This document shows, piece after piece, positions 16,665 to 26,258 of a stretch of DNA of 64,000 nucleotides (position 1 is the stretch's first letter; each line of letters begins with the position of its first letter). The translations under genes were made by a program, and so were the position numbers. Source of the DNA: Nocardioides marinus (GTDB lineage Bacteria > Actinomycetota > Actinomycetes > Propionibacteriales > Nocardioidaceae); assembly GCF_013408145.1 (NCBI RefSeq), contig NZ_JACBZI010000001.1, positions 124,001 to 188,000 on the forward strand. Direction: 5' to 3'. Below the pieces are notes generated by a model, which was not told the origin of the DNA, did no database searches, and saw only the letters and a program-made list of their open reading frames with translations.

Positions 16665-19600
16665 GTGGCCCTTCGGCACCGGTGGTTGGCAGTCGTCACA
16701 GCGTTCGCGCTGGTCCTCGCAGGCGTGCTGGCGGTGATGCAGCTGCGGGCCTCGGAGACCCGCACCGCCGCCGCCCCGATCGGAGAGTGCGCCCCCGGGT
16801 TCCAGCCGGTCCACGACGCGCTGCGCGAGGTGCGGGCCGAGATGCGCACCGAGGAGGACTTCGAGGAGCTGCGCGAGGACGGCGAGGCCGGCGAGGAGTC
16901 GCGTGAGGCCGAGCTGGTCCGCGAGGCCATGCGCGAGCTCCCGATGCTCCAGGGCACCGACCCCGACGACTGGGACAGCCTCTGCGTGGTGAGCAAGCGA
17001 CCCGAGTCGCTCAAGGAGCTCAACGCGCTCTTCGACACCCGCGCCATCTCCCGTCTGGCGCCCTTCGGCGCCTACGACGACGGCGCCGCCACCGCGGCCG
17101 CCCGCCAGTCGGCGACGCTGAGCCGTGCGTCGGTCCCCGGCACCGCGGGCAAGGCGAAGGCCTACGGCAAGGGTCCCCTCATCGTCGACGACGAGAACTA
17201 CCCCCAGGTCAACGGCCTCGGCCTCGAGGACAACATGGGCCGCATCGACGACTACGCCTGGGACCCGAAGGGCCGCCGGCTCTTCGCGGCCGTCGGCAGC
17301 GGCGGCATCTGGCGCTCGGACAACCTGGCGGCCTCCTGGAAGGACGCCACGGGCAACCTGCCGACGACGGTCACCGGCGCAGTCGGCTGGACCAAGGCCA
17401 AGGGCGGCACCCTGCTGGCACTGACCGGTGAGCCGACCTTCGGCTCCTCGGCCTACACCGGCCTGGGCGCCTACTGGTCCGGCAACCTCGGCAAGTCGTG
17501 GAAGCGCAGCAAGGGCGTGCCGGCCGGCGCGCTCGGCTTCGCGATCGCCGTCGACCCGACGTCTCCGAAGAAGGTCTACGCGGCCACCCAGTACGGCCTG
17601 TTCGTCTCCACGAACGCCGGCCGCTCCTACAAGAACGCCAAGCTCCCGACCGGCCCCTGCGCCGGTGTCACCAACATGAGCAAGAAGCCGCAGTGCGCCC
17701 TGGCCAGCGTCGTCACCGACGTCGTCGTGGTCGAGCCGGGCGGCGTCAACACCGAGACCGAGGCGGGCACGGTCGTGGCCTCGGTCGGCTGGCGCGGCGG
17801 GCAGCGCACCAACCCCGACGGCTCGGTCCAGTCGCCCAACAACGGCATCTACCGCAGCGGCAACGGCAAGCCCGGCTCCTTCGAGAAGCTCGAGACCACC
17901 GGCTTCGCCGCCCAGGACGCCATCGGTCGCACCGAGCTCGGCCATGCGGTCGGTCCCGAGCAGGACCACGACTTCCTCTACGCGATCGTCCAGGACGCCA
18001 ACCTGCTCAACAACGGCGGTCTGCTCGGCATCGACGCACCGGAGGGCTTCTCCTCCCCGCTGGGCAGCACGGTGCTCAACGGCATCTACGTCTCCGACGA
18101 CTTCGGCCAGTCCTGGACCGTGATGGCCACCGGCACGACGCTGGCGGCCGACCCGACCACCGGCTCGGCGCTGATCGGCACCGGTACGGCGACGGGCTAC
18201 CAGCCCGGCGTCCAGGGCTGGTACAACCTCTGGGTCCAGCCCGACCCCTCGCGTGCGACCGCCTCGGGCGTCCCGACGCGGATGGCCTTCGGGCTCGAGG
18301 AGCTGTGGTCCAACGACCTGCCGCAGCTCGGTCAGCCCCTCGACGGCACCACCCCGGTGCACTTCGGGGTCATCGGCAAGTACTTCGGCGGCGACTCGTG
18401 CCTGCTGCTCAACGTCGGGCTCCCGGCCTGTCCCACCGACCGCGACCCCACCGACGACAACTCCACCACGCACCCCGACCAGCAGGACGGGATCTGGATC
18501 CTCGACCCGGAGGCGGACAACGGCGTGCAGCTCGTCGTCGGCAACGACGGCGGTGCCTACCGCTACCGCTTCGAGGAGGACAGCGACGAGGAGCTGGACA
18601 ACGCCAACTGGGGCCGCGGTGACCAGAAGGGCTTCCAGACGCTGCTGCCCTACTGGGCCGCGATGGCCAACGACGGCACCGTGTGGGCCGGTCTGCAGGA
18701 CAACGGCAACCTGAAGATCGACGGCAAGACCCGCAAGCAGTACGAGACCTACGGCGGCGACGGCTTCTTCACCGCCGTGGACCCCTACGACTCCAACATC
18801 TCCTACGAGGAGTACACCAACGCCGCGATCTCGGTGACCACCGACGGCGGCTCGAGCTGGTCGAGCATCGACCCGGGGCTGACCGCGGCACGGTTCGCCA
18901 ACCCCTTCGCGATGGACCCGACCAACGCCCAGCACCTGGTGACGGCCGGTCGTGAGGTGGTGGAGACGCTCATCGGGCCCAGCACCACCTCGGGCTTCAC
19001 CGACGCCGCGGACGCGGACGAGTCCACCAGCACCTGGGTCAAGGTCTTCGACCTCGGCACCCGCACCGCCCCGGGCGACGCGGCCGCCTCGTCGTCGGCG
19101 ACCGACCCCGACAACTCGATGACGGCGATCACGACCCGTGGGGACGCGACGTACGTCGGCTTCTGCGGCCAGTGCGACACGCTCAACAAGCTCGTCGACA
19201 GCGGGCCGGTCTTCCAGAACGGCCTGGCCACCAACGTCGGCGGCGACAAGCGGCCGAAGGCCGGCACGTCCAACGGGTGGCACGTGGCGAAGGCCAAGGG
19301 CCTGCCCAACCGCTACATCACCTCGATCGCCATCGACCCCGACCGGTCCAAGACGATCTACGTGACCGTCGGCGGCTACACCCGTCGCTGGATGCCGCCG
19401 GGTGCCGCCGGCGACACCAACAAGGCGATCGGCAAGGGTCACCTCTTCCGCTCGACCAACGGCGGCAAGTCCTTCAAGGACATCACCGGGAACCTGCCCG
19501 ACAGCCCGGCGACCGCGGTGACCGTGCGCAAGAACCAGCTGCTGGTCGGCACCGACGTCGGCGCCTTCGCCTCCGGCCCGAACGGGAAGTTGGAGTCCAA

Positions 19601-20306
19601 GCCCCGCTTCGCGCGGCTCAAGGGCATGCCCCCGGCGCCGGTCTCGAGCATCCAGCTCAAGCCCGACAACCCCAACCTGGCCGTGCTCGCGCTCTTCGGT
19701 CGCGGTGTGTGGACCTACAAGTTCAGCCAGAAGGTCAAGGTCCCGGTCGTCAACACCGGTGGCGGCGGCTCCAACGCCCCGAAGCTCGACGAGGTCGTGG
19801 AGTCCTTCGACTTCGAGGACGGCGCCCAGGGCTGGACCGCCTCGGGCTTCCCGGGCCGCTGGGCCCAGGGCTCGCCGGGCCACGGCAAGGGCACCGCGGA
19901 GGACGCGGGCGGCTCCGCCTGGGCCGCTGCGGGACCGCTGGGGTACACCGACCTGGCCGACGCCACGCTGACCTCGCCGGCCGTCGACATGCCCAAGGGC
20001 AAGGGCCTGCTGCAGTGGTGGATGCGCCTGGACACCGAGGGCGGCTACGACATCGCGACCCTCGAGATCAGCCAGGACGGGGGCGACTCGTGGCAGCTGC
20101 TGGGCTCCTACTCCGGCGGCAACCCCGACGCGCCCGGCTGGTCGAAGTACACGGCGCCCATCGCCGCGGGCGGGGGTGAGGTCATCGTCCGGTTCCACTT
20201 CACCGCCGACGAGATCTGCTCCAACCTCGGTGGTCCGATCTGCAGCAGCACCTCGGGCTGGGACGGCATCCGCGTCGACGACTTCGTCCTCGGCACCGCC
20301 AAGTAG
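16665..20306 (+). CDS. large secreted BNR/beta-propeller protein (sortilin/VPS10-like)
   Basis: The 1213-residue protein starts with a signal-like segment (RHRWLAVVTAFALVLAGVLA), so export is expected. An acidic helical region (about 30-110) is followed by some 900 residues with repeated beta-propeller motifs, for example SGGIWRSDNLAASWKDATGN, STNAGRSYKNAKLP, SDDFGQSWTVM, TTDGGSSWSSIDPG and RSTNGGKSFKDITGN. These are Asp-box-type blades as in sialidase/VPS10 families. The last 160 residues form a separate jelly-roll-like module (FDFEDGAQGWTASGFPGRWA) of the kind seen at the end of secreted peptidases. Catalytic sialidase arginines were not identified, so a binding or surface role is as likely as hydrolysis. 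Start: GTG after CAGGAGTGA. Confidence 0.75.
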   Translation: MALRHRWLAVVTAFALVLAGVLAVMQLRASETRTAAAPIGECAPGFQPVHDALREVRAEMRTEEDFEELREDGEAGEESREAELVREAMRELPMLQGTDPDDWDSLCVVSKRPESLKELNALFDTRAISRLAPFGAYDDGAATAAARQSATLSRASVPGTAGKAKAYGKGPLIVDDENYPQVNGLGLEDNMGRIDDYAWDPKGRRLFAAVGSGGIWRSDNLAASWKDATGNLPTTVTGAVGWTKAKGGTLLALTGEPTFGSSAYTGLGAYWSGNLGKSWKRSKGVPAGALGFAIAVDPTSPKKVYAATQYGLFVSTNAGRSYKNAKLPTGPCAGVTNMSKKPQCALASVVTDVVVVEPGGVNTETEAGTVVASVGWRGGQRTNPDGSVQSPNNGIYRSGNGKPGSFEKLETTGFAAQDAIGRTELGHAVGPEQDHDFLYAIVQDANLLNNGGLLGIDAPEGFSSPLGSTVLNGIYVSDDFGQSWTVMATGTTLAADPTTGSALIGTGTATGYQPGVQGWYNLWVQPDPSRATASGVPTRMAFGLEELWSNDLPQLGQPLDGTTPVHFGVIGKYFGGDSCLLLNVGLPACPTDRDPTDDNSTTHPDQQDGIWILDPEADNGVQLVVGNDGGAYRYRFEEDSDEELDNANWGRGDQKGFQTLLPYWAAMANDGTVWAGLQDNGNLKIDGKTRKQYETYGGDGFFTAVDPYDSNISYEEYTNAAISVTTDGGSSWSSIDPGLTAARFANPFAMDPTNAQHLVTAGREVVETLIGPSTTSGFTDAADADESTSTWVKVFDLGTRTAPGDAAASSSATDPDNSMTAITTRGDATYVGFCGQCDTLNKLVDSGPVFQNGLATNVGGDKRPKAGTSNGWHVAKAKGLPNRYITSIAIDPDRSKTIYVTVGGYTRRWMPPGAAGDTNKAIGKGHLFRSTNGGKSFKDITGNLPDSPATAVTVRKNQLLVGTDVGAFASGPNGKLESKPRFARLKGMPPAPVSSIQLKPDNPNLAVLALFGRGVWTYKFSQKVKVPVVNTGGGGSNAPKLDEVVESFDFEDGAQGWTASGFPGRWAQGSPGHGKGTAEDAGGSAWAAAGPLGYTDLADATLTSPAVDMPKGKGLLQWWMRLDTEGGYDIATLEISQDGGDSWQLLGSYSGGNPDAPGWSKYTAPIAAGGGEVIVRFHFTADEICSNLGGPICSSTSGWDGIRVDDFVLGTAK

Positions 20307-20368
20307 CCGGGTCCGGGGTCAGGTCCGGGGACGTGGGGTCCCGGAGCCCGGGACCGGTGCGCCCGGGG

Positions 20369-20851
20369 TCAGGAGAGGCTCGCGTAGTCGGTGACCGACA
20401 CCGCGACCAGCACCTGGCCCGGGCACGCCCCGTCGCGCAGGTTCACCCCGAGCAGCTCGCCCGCCTCGTCGCGGGCGAGCAGCTCGGCCTCGAAGCCCTC
20501 GTCGTCGAGGCTGAAGACGTCCCAGCCGCCGGCGTCCGCAGCGGCCCGCACGGTCGGCAGCAGGTCGGCGGTCGAGGAGTCGGTTGCCACGCCCGAGGCG
20601 TTGACCGACCCCGTGCGGCCCGAGGCGACCGACCACGTGACCGAGCTGCCCAGGTCCAGGCGCGCGGTCAGCTCCTCCGGGGCGGGTACGCCGGCCTCGA
20701 CCGTGCAGTCGGCCGCCGTCGTACCCCCGGGGGACCCGGCGCCCTCGCTGTCGCCGGCCGCCCCGCCGCACGCCGTCAGCGCGCCGCCGAGGGCGAGGCT
20801 CGCGGCAAGGGCGCGCAGCAGCGGGGTGTGGGGGCCGGTCGGCGCGAGCAT
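20369..20851 (-). CDS. putative lipoprotein, function unknown
   Basis: The 160-residue product has a lipoprotein signal with lipobox LTAC (LLRALAASLALGGALTAC), a Gly/Ser linker, then a domain of about 110 residues with two cysteines (TAADCTVEAG and DGACPGQV) that could form a disulfide outside the membrane. I do not recognise the domain. The ATG at 20851 puts the hydrophobic segment at the usual place; an upstream ATG at 20893 would overlap the divergent permease gene. It faces the ABC importer operon across 23 bp, so a related role is possible but unproved. Confidence 0.6.
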   Translation of the reverse strand: MLAPTGPHTPLLRALAASLALGGALTACGGAAGDSEGAGSPGGTTAADCTVEAGVPAPEELTARLDLGSSVTWSVASGRTGSVNASGVATDSSTADLLPTVRAAADAGGWDVFSLDDEGFEAELLARDEAGELLGVNLRDGACPGQVLVAVSVTDYASLS

Positions 20852-20874
20852 GCCCCAGAGCCTAGGGTCCGCCC

Positions 20875-21717
20875 ATGACCTGGCCGATGGCACGGCGCAG
20901 CCGGTGGCGCACGACGGCGCGCGTGCTGGCCGTCCTGGCGCTGCTCACGCCGCTCGTGCTGCCGCTGGTCCTGCTGGTGCTGGGCGCCCTGGACGCCCCC
21001 GGACAGTCGCCTCCGCAGACGGCGCGGGACCTGCTGCCCGACGAGCCGGGCCGCGCGGGCCTCGACGCGGCGCTGGCGATGACCCCGCTGTGGCGACAGC
21101 TGGCCAACACCGCGCTGGTGACGGCCGTGGCCGTGCCGGTCACGGTGCTGCTGGCCTCCTCGGCCGGCTTCGCGATCGGCGCCGGCCGCGGCCGCTCCGC
21201 GCGGTGGCTGCTGTGGCTGACGGTGCTCCTCGCGCTGGTGCCGCCGGTGTGCCTGTGGGTGCCACGGGTGGTGCTGCTGCGCTGGCTGGGGCTGGGTGGG
21301 GAGACGCTCACGGTCACCTTCACCGCGCTCGCCGCGACCAGCCCGCTGCTGGTGCTGCTCTACGCGCTGGCCTACCGGCGGGTGCCGGCGAGCACCCTCG
21401 ACGCCGCGCGCAGCGAGTCGCTCGGGCCGGTCGCGACCTGGTGGCGGGTGGCGATGCCGCAGGTCCCGGGCGCGACCTTCGCGGTGGCCGCGCTCGCCTT
21501 CGCCGCCCACTGGGGCAACGTCATGGAGCCGACCCTGCTGCTCACCGACCCGGAGCGGAAGACCGCCGCCCTGGGCGTGCGCACCCTGGCCGGTCTCGAG
21601 CCCACGCTCTACCCCGTCTTCCTCAGCGCCGCGCTCGTCGTGACGATCCCGCCGCTGCTGGTTTTCCTGCTCGCCCAACGCCGCATCTTCGCGCTCACCA
21701 CCTCGGAGGAACGATGA
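20875..21717 (+). CDS. ABC importer permease (MalG-like)
   Basis: This 280-residue membrane protein is of the binding-protein-dependent permease family. It has an N-terminal helix (VLAVLALLTPLVLPLVLLVL), about five more helices, and the EAA-type cytoplasmic loop around TLDAARSESLGPVATWWRVA. That loop contacts the ATPase. It is the first gene of a four-gene operon; its stop overlaps the start of the binding protein (ATGA). By length and order it is the MalG-type subunit, pairing with the longer MalF-like permease at 24041. A sugar or related polar solute is the usual cargo. Confidence 0.85.
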   Translation: MTWPMARRSRWRTTARVLAVLALLTPLVLPLVLLVLGALDAPGQSPPQTARDLLPDEPGRAGLDAALAMTPLWRQLANTALVTAVAVPVTVLLASSAGFAIGAGRGRSARWLLWLTVLLALVPPVCLWVPRVVLLRWLGLGGETLTVTFTALAATSPLLVLLYALAYRRVPASTLDAARSESLGPVATWWRVAMPQVPGATFAVAALAFAAHWGNVMEPTLLLTDPERKTAALGVRTLAGLEPTLYPVFLSAALVVTIPPLLVFLLAQRRIFALTTSEER

Positions 21718-23033
21718 CCACCCGCCCGCGATCCCTCGCGTCCCGGCGCCCCGCACCGGTCCGGCTGGCCGCCCTCGGCCTGCTCGTGCCGCTGGCGCTG
21801 GCCGGCTGCAGCTCCGAGGACGCCGGCCCGGGGGAGGGGTCCGGTGACGCCCCCACCGCCTCGCTGACCTTCCAGGTGGCGGGCGACCCCGAGGAGACGG
21901 CGGTCTACGAGGCGATCGCGACGGCGTACAACGACACCGACCCGGCCACGACCGTCGAGGTCGTGGCGGTCCCCAGCAAGGGCGACCACCTCGCGCTGCT
22001 GCAGACCTCGTTCGCGGCCGGTGACGCCCCCGAGGTGTTCCTGCTCAACTACCGCGAGTACGCGCCCTTCGTGCGGCGCGGTGCGCTCACGCCCGTGGCG
22101 GGCCTGCTCGAGCGCCGCGACATCGACCTCGTCGACTACTACGAGCCGCCGGTCGACGCCTTCACCCTCGACGGCACGCTGCAGTGCATGCCGCAGAACG
22201 TCTCCTCGCTCGTGGTCTACGTCAACACCGCGCTGTTCGCGCAGGCCGGCATCGACCTGCCGGTCGACGGCTGGGAGTTCCAGGACTTCGTGGCCGCCGC
22301 CCAGGCGCTGGCCAGCGAGGACGTCGACGGCGTCTACGTCGAGCCGTCGGTGATCCGGGTCGCGCCGTTCGCGTGGTCCGACGGCGCGGAGATCACCGAC
22401 GACCCTGAGGAGCCCACCCGGCTGACCCTCGACGACAAGGACACCCGGCAGGTCGTCGGGCTGCTGGCCTCGCTGCAGACCAGTGGGCTGATGCCGACCG
22501 AGGAGGAGCTGGCGGCCAAGGACGCCGACACCCGCTTCATGGACGGGGAGCTGGCGATGATCCTGTCCAGCCGCAAGAGCGTGCCGCTCTACCGCGAGGC
22601 GCCGACCCTCGACTTCGACGTGGCCCCGCTGCCCACCCTCGGCGAGCCGGCCACGATCCTGCACTCCGACGCCTACTGCCTCTCCAGCCAGGCCGAGGAC
22701 GCCAGCGCCGCCGCCGACTTCATCGCCTTCGCCGTCGGCCCGCAGGGTCAGTCGATCGCCGCGCTCGGCGGCCGGACGGTTCCCTCGCTCATCTCGGTCG
22801 CCGAGTCCGGTGCGTTCCTCAACGACACCGTCGAGCCCGCGCACTCCGAGGTGTTCCTCGAGGCCGTCGAGGGCATGCGTGCCACGCCCGTGCTGGCCGG
22901 GTGGCCGCAGGTCGAGGATCTCGCGGAGGAGTACCTCACGCGGATCTGGTACGACGCCACCACCACGAAGCAGATCGACGAGCTGATCGACGAGCTCGAC
23001 GAGCGCACCCGCCCGCTGTTCGAGGAGGACTGA
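21714..23033 (+). CDS. ABC importer solute-binding lipoprotein
   Basis: The 439-residue protein has a lipoprotein signal ending in LALAGCSS, so it is expected to be anchored outside the membrane. The mature part is a family 1 extracellular binding protein: PEVFLLNYREYAPFVRRGAL, then SLVVYVNTALFAQAGIDLPV and WEFQDFVAAAQALA are typical cleft segments of sugar-binding members. The ligand cannot be read. The ATG at 21714 follows GGAGGAACG and overlaps the permease stop. The ATPase gene starts 9 bp after its stop. Confidence 0.88.
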   Translation: MTTRPRSLASRRPAPVRLAALGLLVPLALAGCSSEDAGPGEGSGDAPTASLTFQVAGDPEETAVYEAIATAYNDTDPATTVEVVAVPSKGDHLALLQTSFAAGDAPEVFLLNYREYAPFVRRGALTPVAGLLERRDIDLVDYYEPPVDAFTLDGTLQCMPQNVSSLVVYVNTALFAQAGIDLPVDGWEFQDFVAAAQALASEDVDGVYVEPSVIRVAPFAWSDGAEITDDPEEPTRLTLDDKDTRQVVGLLASLQTSGLMPTEEELAAKDADTRFMDGELAMILSSRKSVPLYREAPTLDFDVAPLPTLGEPATILHSDAYCLSSQAEDASAAADFIAFAVGPQGQSIAALGGRTVPSLISVAESGAFLNDTVEPAHSEVFLEAVEGMRATPVLAGWPQVEDLAEEYLTRIWYDATTTKQIDELIDELDERTRPLFEED

Positions 23034-23042
23034 GCCGCTCCC

Positions 23043-24044
23043 GTGTCCGCCCCCGCCCCCTCCTCCGGGCCGCCCACGCTCGAGCTGCGTGCCGTCGAGG
23101 TCTCCCACGGCCGTCGCCGGGTGCTGCACGCCCTGTCCCTCGACGTCCGACCCGGAGAGCTGCTCGTCGTGGTCGGGCCCAGCGGCAGCGGGAAGACCAC
23201 GATGCTGCGCGCCGCGGCCGGCCTCGAGCCCGTCGACTCCGGCCGGGTGCTGCTCGACGGCGACGACATCACCGACCTCGCGCCCGGCCAGCGCGACCTC
23301 GCGATGGTCTTCGCCGACCTGGCGCTGCTCCCGCACCTCGACGTCGCCGCCAACATCGGCTTCGGCGAGCTGGCCCGCGGGGCACGCCGCCGGCAGGTGC
23401 GCGCCCGCGTCAAGGAGGTCGCCGCCGACTTCGGGATCGCCGACCTGCTGGGACGGCGGGTGACCCGGCTCTCCGGCGGGGAGCAGCAGCGCGTGGCACT
23501 GGCCCGGGCCGCGCTGCGCCGCCCCTCGGCCTACCTCCTCGACGAGCCGCTCTCCCACCTCGACCCGGTGCTGCGCGAGGAGGCCCGCTCCCAGGTGCAG
23601 GTGCTGCGCTCCCGTGACGGGGCTCCGGTCGTGCTGGTGACCCACGACCCGCACGAGGCGCTGTCGATGGGTGACCGGGTGGCCGTGCTCCGCGAGGGAC
23701 GCATCGTCCAGGTGGGCACGCCCGAGGAGGTCTACGCGACGCCCGCGGACACCTTCGTGGCCCGCTTCGTCGGGCCGCTGCCGATGAACCTGCTCTCCCG
23801 CGACGACGGCCACGTCGGCATCCGCCCCGAGCACGTCCGGCTCGGGGACGACCTCGATGCCCGGGTCCAGCGGGTCGAGCACGCCGGCACCGAGGCGGTC
23901 GTGCACACCACCACCGAGCGCGGGCCCGTCGTGCTCCGACTGCCCTGGGGCGAGCGACCCCGGGTGGGGGACGACGTGCGCCTGGGGTGGTCGCCCGCGC
24001 ACCTGCACGCCTTCGACCGCGACGGGCGGCGGCTGGCCCGATGA
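23043..24044 (+). CDS. ABC importer ATPase (MalK/UgpC-like)
   Basis: The 333-residue protein has a complete nucleotide-binding domain: Walker A VVGPSGSGKTTMLRAAAG, Q-loop region, signature LSGGEQQRVALARAAL, Walker B AYLLDEPLSHLDPV and the H-loop VLVTHDPHEAL. A C-terminal TOBE-like extension (GIRPEHVRLGDDLDARVQRV) is typical of importers with separate permeases. GTG start at 23043. It powers the neighbouring permease pair, and its stop overlaps the second permease by ATGA. Confidence 0.9.
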   Translation: MSAPAPSSGPPTLELRAVEVSHGRRRVLHALSLDVRPGELLVVVGPSGSGKTTMLRAAAGLEPVDSGRVLLDGDDITDLAPGQRDLAMVFADLALLPHLDVAANIGFGELARGARRRQVRARVKEVAADFGIADLLGRRVTRLSGGEQQRVALARAALRRPSAYLLDEPLSHLDPVLREEARSQVQVLRSRDGAPVVLVTHDPHEALSMGDRVAVLREGRIVQVGTPEEVYATPADTFVARFVGPLPMNLLSRDDGHVGIRPEHVRLGDDLDARVQRVEHAGTEAVVHTTTERGPVVLRLPWGERPRVGDDVRLGWSPAHLHAFDRDGRRLAR

Positions 24045-25015
24045 CTGCTGCTGCCCCCGAGACGGAGGAGGCCGCCGGGTCACCCGAGCCCCGCGCCGAT
24101 GCCTCGGCCGCGCCGCGGCGCGGGGTCGGCGAGCCCGGATACGGCCGGCTCGGGGTGCCGTACGTCGTCGGGCTGGTGCTCGTGGTCGGCCTGCCGCTGC
24201 TGGCCGGAGCGGCCCTGGGGCTGACCGAGTTCCACGGGATCGACCGGCCCCGCTTCGTCGGCCTCGACCAGGTGCGCGAGGCGTTCGACGACGACGCGCT
24301 GCACCGCGCGCTGCGGGCCACCGGGCTGCTGGTGGCGCTGGTCGTCCCGACCAGGTTGCTGCTCGTCCTGCCCCTGGCCCTGCTGCTGGCCGGCCCGCCG
24401 CCCGGCCGACGCTCGCGGTTGACCGGCCGGGTCGCCCGCGGCTGGGGTCGGGTCGCGGCCGTCGCGCCCACCGTCGTACCCGAGTCCGCGTGGGCGCTGC
24501 TGTGGCTGTGGCTGCTCAACCCGGTCAACGGGCCGGTCGCGCTGGCGCTGGGCCCCGGCACCGGGCTGCTGACCGAGCCCGGCCCGACGCGGCTCGGCGT
24601 CGCGGCGATGGTGGCGCTGCAGCTGGGGGAGTCCTTCGTGGTGCTGCTCGCGGCCCGCGCGGCCCTGCCCCGCGCGGTGATGGAGGCCGCGGCGATGGAG
24701 GGGGCCTCGTCGGCGTACGTCCTGCGGAGGGTGACGCTCCCGCTGCTCGCCCCGGTCATCGGGTTCCTGGTCCTGCGCGACACCGTGCTGGTCGCGACGG
24801 CGGTGTTCGTGCCGATCCTCGTGCTCACCGACGGCGGTCCGCGCGAGGCGACGACCACGCTGCCCGTGCTGCTCTACCGCCAGGGGTTCCTCTACGGCGA
24901 CCTCGGCTACGTCAGCGCCGTCTCGGTCCTGGTGCTGCTGGCCACGGTGCTCCTCGTCGCCCTCACCGTGGCGCCCGTGCTCCTGCTGCGGCGGCTGCGC
25001 GCCCGGGAGCGGTGA
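24041..25015 (+). CDS. ABC importer permease (MalF-like)
   Basis: This 324-residue permease has a cytoplasmic N-terminal tail of about 40 Ala/Glu-rich residues, then six predicted helices (first VPYVVGLVLVVGLPLLAGAA). The EAA loop AVMEAAAMEGASSAYVLRRV shows the conserved E-A-A-x-M-D-G-like pattern in altered form. It should pair with the shorter permease at 20875-21717. Having the two permease genes at opposite ends of the operon with binding protein and ATPase between them is less common than adjacent permeases. Confidence 0.88.
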   Translation: MTAAAPETEEAAGSPEPRADASAAPRRGVGEPGYGRLGVPYVVGLVLVVGLPLLAGAALGLTEFHGIDRPRFVGLDQVREAFDDDALHRALRATGLLVALVVPTRLLLVLPLALLLAGPPPGRRSRLTGRVARGWGRVAAVAPTVVPESAWALLWLWLLNPVNGPVALALGPGTGLLTEPGPTRLGVAAMVALQLGESFVVLLAARAALPRAVMEAAAMEGASSAYVLRRVTLPLLAPVIGFLVLRDTVLVATAVFVPILVLTDGGPREATTTLPVLLYRQGFLYGDLGYVSAVSVLVLLATVLLVALTVAPVLLLRRLRARER

Positions 25016-25081
25016 GTCCTGAACCGTCTCGCGAGGCGGGTCGGTTGGCCACGCACCGCCCACCCGGGCGGCCGCGCCGGG

Positions 25082-25477
25082 TCAGCCGCAGTCGGGGCAG
25101 AGCCCGAAGATCTCGACCGTGTGCGAGACGTCGGTGAAGCCGTGCTCGGCCGCTGCGCGGTCGGCCCACCGCTCGACCACCGGTCCGGTGAGCTCGACGG
25201 CTCGTCCACAGGAGCGGCACACGAGGTGGTGGTGGTGCTGGGTGCTGCACTGGCGGTACAGCACCTCGCCGGACTCGTTGCGCACGCTGTCGACCTCGTC
25301 GGTCTCGCTGAGCGTCTGCAGGGTGCGGTAGACCGTCGCCAGCCCCACGGTCTCTCCCCGTGAGCGCAGCATCTGGTGGATGTCCTGGGCGCTCGTGAGG
25401 GCGTCGAGCTCGCCGACCAGCTCTCGGACCACCGTCTGCTGGCGGGTGGTGCGACGGGCGCCGGAGGGCTGGGCCAT
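25082..25477 (-). CDS. zur: Fur-family zinc uptake regulator
   Basis: The 131-residue Fur-family repressor has a winged helix (REVVELDALTSA-type region, about 15-75, with RSRGETVGLATVYRTLQTLS). It then has the metal-binding dimer domain with QHHHHLVCRSCGRAVEL and a terminal GLCPDCG. The two CxxC pairs form the structural zinc site. Zur assignment rests on its position after seven cysteine-poor ribosomal protein genes, which Zur is known to repress in actinobacteria. It reads in the same direction, 37 bp after the S14 gene, so it may be the last gene of the operon it controls. Confidence 0.85.
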   Translation of the reverse strand: MAQPSGARRTTRQQTVVRELVGELDALTSAQDIHQMLRSRGETVGLATVYRTLQTLSETDEVDSVRNESGEVLYRQCSTQHHHHLVCRSCGRAVELTGPVVERWADRAAAEHGFTDVSHTVEIFGLCPDCG

Positions 25478-25514
25478 GGGGGGAGTCTAGGGACCCCCGT
25501 GGCCGTCGAGTCGG

Positions 25515-25817
25515 CTACCAGGAGGACTTCGTGATGCCGGGCAGCTCGCCCCGGTGGGCCAGCGTGCGCAGGTTGATGCGCGACAGGCCGACCTTGCCGA
25601 CGTAGCCGCGGGGTCGTCCGTCGACCTGGTCGCGGTGGCGCACGCGGACGGGGCTGGCGTCCCGGGGCAGCCGCGACAGCGCCCGTACGGCGGCGTCGCG
25701 TTCCTCGGGGGTCGCGGCGGTGCGGACGGCCTGCTTCAGGGCGGCGCGCCGCTCGGCGTACCTCGCGACGACCTGCGTGCGGCGCTCGTTGGCGACGATC
25801 TTGGACCTCTTGGCCAT
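25515..25817 (-). CDS. rpsN: 30S ribosomal protein S14, zinc-independent paralogue
   Basis: This 100-residue S14 of the long type ([20 protein letters not shown], ending [18 protein letters not shown]) has no cysteines at all, whereas the zinc form has two CxxC motifs. It replaces the zinc-binding S14 in ribosomes when zinc is scarce, a role established for the family. Its ATG overlaps the L33 stop (TGATG), so translation is coupled within the zinc-starvation operon. Confidence 0.95.
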   Translation of the reverse strand: MAKRSKIVANERRTQVVARYAERRAALKQAVRTAATPEERDAAVRALSRLPRDASPVRVRHRDQVDGRPRGYVGKVGLSRINLRTLAHRGELPGITKSSW

Positions 25818-25987
25818 CAGCGCTCCTCCTTGAAGTCGACGTGCCGACGCACGCGGGGGTCGTACTTCCTCATCACGAGGCGGTCGGGGTCGTTCCGGCG
25901 GTTCTTCCTGGTCACGTAGGTGTAGCCGGTGCCCGCGGTGGAGCGGAGCTTGACGATCGGCCGGACGTCGCTGCCCTTGCCCGCCAT
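25817..25987 (-). CDS. rpmG: 50S ribosomal protein L33, zinc-independent paralogue
   Basis: The 56-residue product begins [20 protein letters not shown] and ends [10 protein letters not shown], a clear L33. It contains no cysteine, so it lacks the zinc ribbon of the C+ form. Both ends overlap neighbours by TGATG: the L28 stop upstream and the S14 start downstream. The gene is short and easily missed by automated calling. Confidence 0.93.
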   Translation of the reverse strand: MAGKGSDVRPIVKLRSTAGTGYTYVTRKNRRNDPDRLVMRKYDPRVRRHVDFKEER

Positions 25988-26223
25988 CAGACCCGCCCTC
26001 CGCGGGCGCGGATGTCGGCGACGACCGCCTCGATGCCGCGCCGGTCGACGGTCTTGATGCCGCGAGCGCTGAGGGTGAGCGTGACGTGGCGCCCCAGGCT
26101 GGGCACCCAGTAGCGCTTGGACTGGATGTTGACGTCGAACCGGCGCTTGGTGCGGCGGTGCGAGTGGGAGACGTGGTGACCGAAGCCGGGCTCGGCCCCG
26201 GTCACCTGGCAGACGCGTGCCAT
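25987..26223 (-). CDS. rpmB: 50S ribosomal protein L28, zinc-independent paralogue
   Basis: This 78-residue L28 begins [20 protein letters not shown] and includes [20 protein letters not shown]. It keeps only one cysteine, so the four-cysteine zinc site of the C+ form is absent. Its stop overlaps the L33 start. Expression is expected under zinc limitation together with the rest of the operon. Confidence 0.94.
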   Translation of the reverse strand: MARVCQVTGAEPGFGHHVSHSHRRTKRRFDVNIQSKRYWVPSLGRHVTLTLSARGIKTVDRRGIEAVVADIRARGGRV

Positions 26224-26258
26224 GGAGATCCTTGGTTCCTCTCTGGACGGGTCGCCGC

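Noticed and set aside
16455-20198. A very long open frame on the minus strand, over 1200 codons
   Set aside because: It is the antisense shadow of the secreted propeller gene. Its translation is low-complexity Val/Gly/Arg/Asp-rich with no motif, and high GC content keeps antisense frames open.
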